Shown here: piece by piece, positions 42,695 through 47,975 of the stretch
Position numbering within the stretch: position 1 is the first letter of the stretch
How the letters are laid out: every line of letters starts with the position of its first letter
Virus record (IMG/VR): IMGVR_UViG_3300031857_000328
Span: 1 to 47,975 of that record
From: a virus
Length of the DNA stretch: 47,975 bases
Strand: one strand, 5' to 3'
The notes under the pieces: generated by a model
What the model saw: the letters and a program-made list of their open reading frames with translations, nothing else
Databases searched by the model: none
Told to the model about the DNA's origin: nothing
Made by a program: the position numbers and the translations under genes

Positions 42695-44284
42695 ATGAGT
42701 GATCAACAGAATATTAAAGATATAATCAAACAGGAGTATATTAAATGTGCTACAGACCCTGTTTATTTCATGAAAAAGTATTATTGGATACAACACCCAC
42801 AACGTGGACGTATCCAATTTAATTTATACCCTTTCCAAGAAGGAGTATTACATCAGTTTAAAAAGAACAAGTATAGTATTGTAAATAAGTCAAGACAATT
42901 AGGTATTTCTACCTTATCATCAGCTTATTCATTATGGCTAATGTTATTTAACAAAGATAAAAACATACTTTGTATTGCGACTAAGCAAGAAACAGCTAAA
43001 AACATGGTTACTAAGGTTAAATTTGCCTATGATAATCTACCCAGCTGGTTACAATTAAAAGCAATAGAAAATAATAAATTAAGCCTAAAACTAGCCAATG
43101 GATCTCAGATAAAAGCAATTGGTGCGACTGGCGACGCAGGTAGATCTGAAGCCGTGTCATTGCTGTTACTAGATGAGGCTGCCTTCATTGAAGGTATAGA
43201 TGAGATTTTCGCTTCTGCTCAACAAACCCTAGCTACTGGTGGTCAGTGTATAGCAATATCAACTCCATATGGTACAGGTAATTGGTTCCATAGAACATTT
43301 ATTGGTGGTGAAGAAGGAAAAAATGGATTTACAGCCTTAAAATTACCTTGGACTGTACACCCAGAACGAACTCAGAAATGGAGAGATGAACAAGATGCTA
43401 TTCTAGGAATTAGAAACGCTGCTCAAGAATGTGACTGTGACTTTACAACTTCAGGTGATACAGTTGTTGAACCTGATATTTTAAATTTTTATATTCAAAC
43501 ATATCAAGCTGATCCAATAGCTAAAGGAGGATTTGATGGTAATTTATGGCGTTGGGAATATCCTGACTACTCAAAAAATTATATTGTAGTAGCCGACGTT
43601 GCTCGTGGTGATGGTAAAGACTATTCCGCATGTCATGTTATTGATATTGAAGGTGCTAAACAAGTAGAAGAATACAAAGGACAATTGGGTACTAGAGACT
43701 ACGGTCATCTATTAGTATCTATAGCTACCGAGTGGAATAACGCTTTATTAGTAGTAGAAAACGCTAATATAGGTTGGGACACAATACAAACTATTATAGA
43801 TAGAGGATACCAGAATCTATACTACTCATCTAAGTCAGATACAGCTAATATCACAATGGATAATTTCTTAAGCAGAAATGATAATAACTTAGTACCTGGA
43901 TTTACCAACTCAACTAAAACAAGACCACTTGTTATCTCAAAATTAGAAGCTTATATGCGTGAACGAGCTTGTATTATTCAATCACGTCGTACATTAGAAG
44001 AATTAAGAACATTTGTTTGGAAACATGGTAAAGCCCAAGCCAATGATGGGTATAATGACGATCTTATAATGGCCTTTGGCATTGGTATGTTCTTACGTGA
44101 CACCGCTTTAAAATTCTCTCAAACAGGTATGGATTTAACTCGTGCTTCACTTGGAGGTATAGGAAGAATTTCATATAATACCGGAGCAACTAGCGTGTAC
44201 TCTCCACATAGTCCTCAAAGTAATAACCCATGGCATATGGATGATGGTAGAGGTGGTATGGAGGATATCAGTTGGTTGGTTTAA
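42695..44284 (+). CDS. 17: large terminase subunit, gp17-like
   Basis: Packaging motor ATPase and nuclease. ATPase motifs: Walker A-like SRQLGIST (66-73), Walker B LLLLDE with Asp160 and Glu161 (156-161), and coupling motif ISTPYGTGN (188-196). The nuclease domain has Asp301 in VVADVARGDGKDYS, Glu355 in LLVVENANIGWD and Asp456 in DGYNDDLIMA, the RNase H-like triad of T4 gp17. Length 529 (T4 610). It begins right after a strong terminator, with a TATTTATA element 13 bases before the ATG. No intron or intein. Confidence 0.93.
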   Translation: MSDQQNIKDIIKQEYIKCATDPVYFMKKYYWIQHPQRGRIQFNLYPFQEGVLHQFKKNKYSIVNKSRQLGISTLSSAYSLWLMLFNKDKNILCIATKQETAKNMVTKVKFAYDNLPSWLQLKAIENNKLSLKLANGSQIKAIGATGDAGRSEAVSLLLLDEAAFIEGIDEIFASAQQTLATGGQCIAISTPYGTGNWFHRTFIGGEEGKNGFTALKLPWTVHPERTQKWRDEQDAILGIRNAAQECDCDFTTSGDTVVEPDILNFYIQTYQADPIAKGGFDGNLWRWEYPDYSKNYIVVADVARGDGKDYSACHVIDIEGAKQVEEYKGQLGTRDYGHLLVSIATEWNNALLVVENANIGWDTIQTIIDRGYQNLYYSSKSDTANITMDNFLSRNDNNLVPGFTNSTKTRPLVISKLEAYMRERACIIQSRRTLEELRTFVWKHGKAQANDGYNDDLIMAFGIGMFLRDTALKFSQTGMDLTRASLGGIGRISYNTGATSVYSPHSPQSNNPWHMDDGRGGMEDISWLV

Positions 44285-44289
44285 ATAAA

Positions 44290-44297
44290 TATTTATA
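44290..44297 (+). promoter_or_regulatory. TATTTATA element before portal
   Basis: Exact TATTTATA, 17 bases before the portal ATG, within the palindrome ATAAATATTTAT. Confidence 0.5.
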
Positions 44298-44314
44298 ACA
44301 TATACTAAGATATT

Positions 44315-46201
44315 ATGGGATTATTTGACAATCTAAAACGGTTATTCTCTTCAGACGTCGTTATTCGTAACGTTGGCGGCGATGAACTAAGAGTAATTGA
44401 TACAGATCGTATACAATCATTAGGTACACTACAAACTAACGCGCTTGTAGACCGTTTTACTAAGATTTATACAACATCTGGCGCTGGTATTTACAACGTT
44501 AATAACGTTTATAACTACCAAACATTAAGAGTACAACTTTATACTGACTATGAATCAATGGATACAGACGCTATTGTAGCATCTGCATTAGATATTATAG
44601 CAGATGAATGTACTTTGAAAAACGAACATGGTGAAATGCTCCATATTCGCTCATCTGATGAAAATATTCAAAAGATATTATACAACTTATTCTACGATGT
44701 ATTAAATATTGAATTCAACTTATGGAGTTGGGCTCGTAACATGTGTAAGTATGGTGATTTTTATCTTAAATTAGAAATTGCTGAGAAATTTGGTGTATAT
44801 AATGTAATACCATTTTCAGCTTACTCAATTATTAGAGAAGAAGGTACTAACCCAACAAATCCTACTTATGTAAGATTTAAATACGATCCAACATCAGTAT
44901 CTGGTATCACAACTCCACAAACACAATACGCTTTAGGTACAGCTACATCAGATATTTACTTTGAAAATTACGAAATGGCTCACTTTAGACTAATAAGTGA
45001 TGTTAACTATTTACCTTATGGTAGAAGTTACTTAGAACCAGGACGTAAGATATTTAAGCAAATGGTATTGATGGAAGATGCGATGTTGATTCATAGAATT
45101 GTCCGCGCTCCTGAAAAACGTATTTTCTATATGAACGTAGGTGCTATTCCTCCAAATGAGGTAGAAGCATTTATGCAGAAAACAGTACAAAAACTTAAGA
45201 AAGTACCTTATATCGATCCTCAAACAGGACAATATAACCTTAAGTACAATATGATGAACATGATGGAAGACTTTTACATACCTGTAAGAGGAAATGACCA
45301 ATCAACACGTATTGATACAGCGAAAGGTTTAGAATATAATGGTATTGAAGACGTTGCTTACTTAAGAGACAAATTATTTGCTGCTCTTAAGATTCCTAAA
45401 GCATTTATGGGTTATGAAAAAGACTTAACTGGTAAAGCTACATTAGCCGCTGAAGATATTAGATTCGCTCGTACAGTAGAACGTATTCAACGTATATTAT
45501 TATCTGAATTAACTAAGATTGCCTTAGTACACTTATATACTCAAGGATTTGATGGTGAACAATTAACAAACTTTGAATTATCCTTAACAACACCTTCTAT
45601 CATTTACGATCAAGAACGTGTTAACTTAATGAAAGAAAAAGTTGAATTAGCTACCAACATCATGGATACTAGCTTATTACCAACTGAATGGATCTATGAC
45701 AATTTATTCCACTTCAGTGAAGATCAATATGATGAGTATCGTGATTTAATCATTGAAGACAAGAAACGTAAATTCAGATTAAACCAAATCGAAAACGAAG
45801 GCAACGATCCAGATGATTCAGGCCAGGTATATGGTACACCATCTCAATTAGCTACTGCTTATGGTAAAGGTAGAGGCGATGGCGCTGTACCAACAGGATA
45901 TAATGAGAAAAATCCAAATGAACCTGTACATCTTGTTGGTCGTCCTAAAGCATCAGTATCAAATATTAATCGTCAAGACAATCCATTTGGTAAAGATCGT
46001 ATTGGAACTAAAACATTCAGTACAGCTGGTACTGATCAAGAAGATACATTAGCTAAAACTCAATGGAAAGGTGGATCACCATTAGCTATGGAAACATTCC
46101 TTAAAAACAAAACAATGTTTGATGGTATGAACCGTCGTACAACTTTATTTGAACAAAGCGATTTATTAAATGAAGATAATATTCGCGATGAAATTAACTA
46201 A
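44315..46201 (+). CDS. 20: portal protein, gp20-like
   Basis: Forms the dodecameric DNA entry ring of the head and binds terminase. Family landmarks: VQLYTDYESMDTDAIVASAL (about 68-87), then LDIIADECTLKNEHGEMLHI, LRSDENIQ and KYGDFYLKLE near 150; the central KQMVLMEDAMLIHRIVRAPE with KRIFYMNVGAIPPNEVEAFM, and GYEKDLTGKATLAAEDIRFA (about 369-388), the most conserved stretch in T4-type portals. At 628 residues it is larger than T4 gp20 (524), with a Gly/Asn-rich C-terminal extension. The element at 44290-44297 precedes the ATG by 17 bases. Confidence 0.92.
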   Translation: MGLFDNLKRLFSSDVVIRNVGGDELRVIDTDRIQSLGTLQTNALVDRFTKIYTTSGAGIYNVNNVYNYQTLRVQLYTDYESMDTDAIVASALDIIADECTLKNEHGEMLHIRSSDENIQKILYNLFYDVLNIEFNLWSWARNMCKYGDFYLKLEIAEKFGVYNVIPFSAYSIIREEGTNPTNPTYVRFKYDPTSVSGITTPQTQYALGTATSDIYFENYEMAHFRLISDVNYLPYGRSYLEPGRKIFKQMVLMEDAMLIHRIVRAPEKRIFYMNVGAIPPNEVEAFMQKTVQKLKKVPYIDPQTGQYNLKYNMMNMMEDFYIPVRGNDQSTRIDTAKGLEYNGIEDVAYLRDKLFAALKIPKAFMGYEKDLTGKATLAAEDIRFARTVERIQRILLSELTKIALVHLYTQGFDGEQLTNFELSLTTPSIIYDQERVNLMKEKVELATNIMDTSLLPTEWIYDNLFHFSEDQYDEYRDLIIEDKKRKFRLNQIENEGNDPDDSGQVYGTPSQLATAYGKGRGDGAVPTGYNEKNPNEPVHLVGRPKASVSNINRQDNPFGKDRIGTKTFSTAGTDQEDTLAKTQWKGGSPLAMETFLKNKTMFDGMNRRTTLFEQSDLLNEDNIRDEIN

Positions 46202-46207
46202 ACTACA

Positions 46208-46215
46208 TATTTATA
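46208..46215 (+). promoter_or_regulatory. TATTTATA element before 46238
   Basis: Exact TATTTATA, 22 bases before the ATG of the post-portal head protein. Confidence 0.5.
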
Positions 46216-46237
46216 AGTAGTATCATTATACTAGACT

Positions 46238-47089
46238 ATGCGTATCAAACATAACAAATTTCGTAACACTGGTGTATTATTTGAGCTATTAGTGCGTCAA
46301 ATAGCATCAGATACGTTAGCTAATGCTGAATCAAAAGCGGTAAAAATTGTAAAAAAATATTACCACAATAGTGAAATATCTAAAGAGCATAAGCTTTATC
46401 ATACTATACTAACTGCCCCACGTTTAAGTGAGGGTAAGGCTGAAGCATTAGTTAATACAACTACTGATCTAGCTAAAAAATTGAACAAAGAAACATTACT
46501 TAAGGAAAAATACAACTTAATTAAAGAAATTAAGAAACATTATAATCTTGAAAGTTTTTTCAAAGCTAAAGTTAACAACTATAAAGCGTTAGCTGCTGCT
46601 TATACATTATTTGAATCAGCTATGGAAAATAAGTTTGTTGAGCCTAAACAATTAGTGCTTAATAAGCTTACCTTAATGGAACATATCACTAAGAAGACAT
46701 TAATTGAAAATACAGAATCAGAAGTATCACAAACTTTATCCAAAGAAGATAAAAATGTGCGTATCTTAGCGTATAGAATGTTAATTGAGAAATTTAACAG
46801 CAAATATTCAACATTAAGTGACCGTCAAAAGTCAGTACTTAAAGAATTTATTAACAATATTTCTAATCCTGAACACCTTAAAGTTTATATCAACGAGAAC
46901 CTTAATAAAGTTAAAACTGAATTAAGTGATTTAGTTAAACAAGTTGACGATAAGACAACTGAAATTAAGTTAAACGAAGTTATAACGTTGATTAAACCGA
47001 TTTCTAACAAGTCGTCTGTGAAAGATGAACATTTAGTAGCGTTACTTCAATATCAACAATTAGCTGAAGAAATTAAAAATATCAAGTAA
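46238..47089 (+). CDS. conserved head-module protein downstream of portal
   Basis: 283 residues. Start RIKHNKFRNTGVLFELLVRQ, followed by KEKYNLIKEIKKHYNLESFF (about 88-107) and NNYKALAAAYTLFESA, matches a conserved but unnamed family of marine T4-like phages found between portal and prohead protease. Mostly helical and basic; possibly a scaffold or chaperone for the prohead. A TATTTATA element is 22 bases upstream. Shares the A of its stop with the next start (TAATG). Confidence 0.65.
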   Translation: MRIKHNKFRNTGVLFELLVRQIASDTLANAESKAVKIVKKYYHNSEISKEHKLYHTILTAPRLSEGKAEALVNTTTDLAKKLNKETLLKEKYNLIKEIKKHYNLESFFKAKVNNYKALAAAYTLFESAMENKFVEPKQLVLNKLTLMEHITKKTLIENTESEVSQTLSKEDKNVRILAYRMLIEKFNSKYSTLSDRQKSVLKEFINNISNPEHLKVYINENLNKVKTELSDLVKQVDDKTTEIKLNEVITLIKPISNKSSVKDEHLVALLQYQQLAEEIKNIK

Positions 47090-47975
47090 TGGCTGATATA
47101 GAGTTAAAGACATACGGTGATTTAAAAAATGCTATTAACAGTATATCTTTAAAACAAAAAGGTGACAAAATAGTATCTCAAGGTAAGTCATTTGCTTTAG
47201 ATCAAGTATTAGGATTCTTTCCTGGAGCGTCAAACGCTAAAACATTATATGATTTTATAAAAGCAGCTACTTTAAGACCAGATGATAAAAAAACTAAAAC
47301 CTGGTTAGATAAATTAGATATAGATGATGACGTATCAGCAATTGTTGATGACACTGTAGAAAATGGTTTTTTAAAATATATATCTGATAGAATCAAAAGT
47401 AAAAATGATAATGATAGCTTAGAGAATGATTTTAACATGAATCAAGAATTAGCTAGCTATTTATCTGACAAATATAATAAAAGATATGTAGCTGGAGTTC
47501 CTAATAGTAATGTAAATGAAATGGATAAAAAAACTAAAATAAAAGAAACTTTAAAAACCAAACTTAAACAGGAAATGTCAGTAACAGGTACTGGCGCTTC
47601 TGTAACTCCAGGTGTTGGTGCAGGTGTAGCTACTAAATACGCTTTTGGTAAGCGTGATAATAAAGGCACTCCTAAAGATTGGAAAGCTGCTCCATCAGTT
47701 CCTAATCGTCCATCTAAAGCTATGGATTATAAAGAATTATGGGAGATAGAACGTGATCAAGAAGTAAAAATAACAAGTGGTCAATATGCTGGTAATACAG
47801 CTATTGTTCATGATTTTGATTCTGAAAAAGATAATGTATCTGGTGATGATTGGGTTGATGTTTTAATAGGTAGTAAAAAAGAAAAGAAAACAGTTAAAGC
47901 ATCTGAGTTAAAACCATTAAAAGAAATGGATGCTCAAAATTCTAACACAGATGAAATTTTAACTTACTTACAAGC
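47089..47975 (+). CDS. conserved head-module protein with KOW-like motif, truncated by window end
   Basis: The frame is open from ATG 47089 to the last base, so the C-terminus is missing (295 codons seen). The start ADIELKTYGDLKNAINSISL resembles a family adjacent to portal in marine T4-like phages, with FALDQVLGFFPGASNAKTLY and TKTWLDKLDIDDDVSAIVDD as landmarks. Residues about 225-262 (IERDQEVKITSGQYAGNTAI) resemble a KOW motif as in NusG or ribosomal proteins. Role in prohead assembly inferred from position. Confidence 0.62.
   Translation, partial: MADIELKTYGDLKNAINSISLKQKGDKIVSQGKSFALDQVLGFFPGASNAKTLYDFIKAATLRPDDKKTKTWLDKLDIDDDVSAIVDDTVENGFLKYISDRIKSKNDNDSLENDFNMNQELASYLSDKYNKRYVAGVPNSNVNEMDKKTKIKETLKTKLKQEMSVTGTGASVTPGVGAGVATKYAFGKRDNKGTPKDWKAAPSVPNRPSKAMDYKELWEIERDQEVKITSGQYAGNTAIVHDFDSEKDNVSGDDWVDVLIGSKKEKKTVKASELKPLKEMDAQNSNTDEILTYLQ

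Noticed and set aside
45861-46052. 63-residue + strand ORF inside the portal gene
   Set aside because: Out-of-frame shadow of a strongly supported coding region.

Overview
This window is part of the genome of a tailed, contractile-tail bacteriophage (T4-like myovirus), read entirely on the + strand. The markers are a gp55-like late sigma factor, a gp25-like and a gp6-like baseplate wedge protein, a T4-type large terminase and a T4-type portal. The DNA is strongly AT-rich, genes are packed with stop-start overlaps (ATAATGG, ATGA), and leaders are A-rich with no Shine-Dalgarno sequence. Together with a lipoprotein of a beta-helix family common in Bacteroidota, and TIG, PKD-like, LRR and LamG domains, this suggests a Bacteroidota (possibly flavobacterial) host. 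The host is an inference. No rRNA, tRNA, integrase, reverse transcriptase or CRISPR array was seen.

Layout. (a) 1-1.7 kb: the end of a replication/regulation block, with an HD phosphohydrolase cut by the window edge, a small membrane protein and the sigma factor. (b) 1.8-11.2 kb: tail tip and baseplate, with a hub protein carrying a serine-hydrolase domain, a papain-like candidate, a TIG protein with a DUF2272-like candidate peptidase, a spike-like protein, gp25, gp6 and a GH19 endolysin. (c) 11.2-22.5 kb: large baseplate/fibre proteins, ending in three adhesin-like proteins with Thr-Pro-Ser repeat stalks and different Cys-rich tips. (d) 22.5-26.8 kb: a block with early or middle character: GIY-YIG nuclease, DnaG-type primase, PD-(D/E)XK exonuclease, an exported lipoprotein, two tiny proteins and a triple AT-hook protein. 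(e) 26.85-42.6 kb: an accessory region of many small proteins. Many start with short amphipathic or Arg/Ile/Lys peptides followed by (L/I)-x-E sites, as in T4 internal proteins. It includes a P-loop kinase, a nucleotidyltransferase-metallopeptidase-HAD fusion, a pyrimidine-dimer glycosylase, an FAD oxidoreductase and a NadR-type NTPase. (f) 42.7-47.975 kb: the head module, with terminase, portal and two proteins usually found between portal and prohead protease; the last gene runs off the window.

Regulation. Two sequence classes separate the blocks. A TATTTATA element (T or C at the last base in some copies) lies 3-22 bases before at least 13 start codons, all in structural or accessory blocks; with a gp55-like sigma present it is a candidate late-promoter core. 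In block (d), three sites instead share TGACC and, 31-32 bases further on, AATAAG. Two strong hairpin terminators (about 38265-38298 and 42640-42670) bound transcription units.

The observations most worth following are the suspected capsid-packaged protein set in block (e), the three-enzyme fusion at 27597-29402, the phage-encoded lipoprotein, and the enzyme cassette fused to baseplate hub proteins. Every intergenic gap is under 150 bases, so no long gene-free stretch exists.
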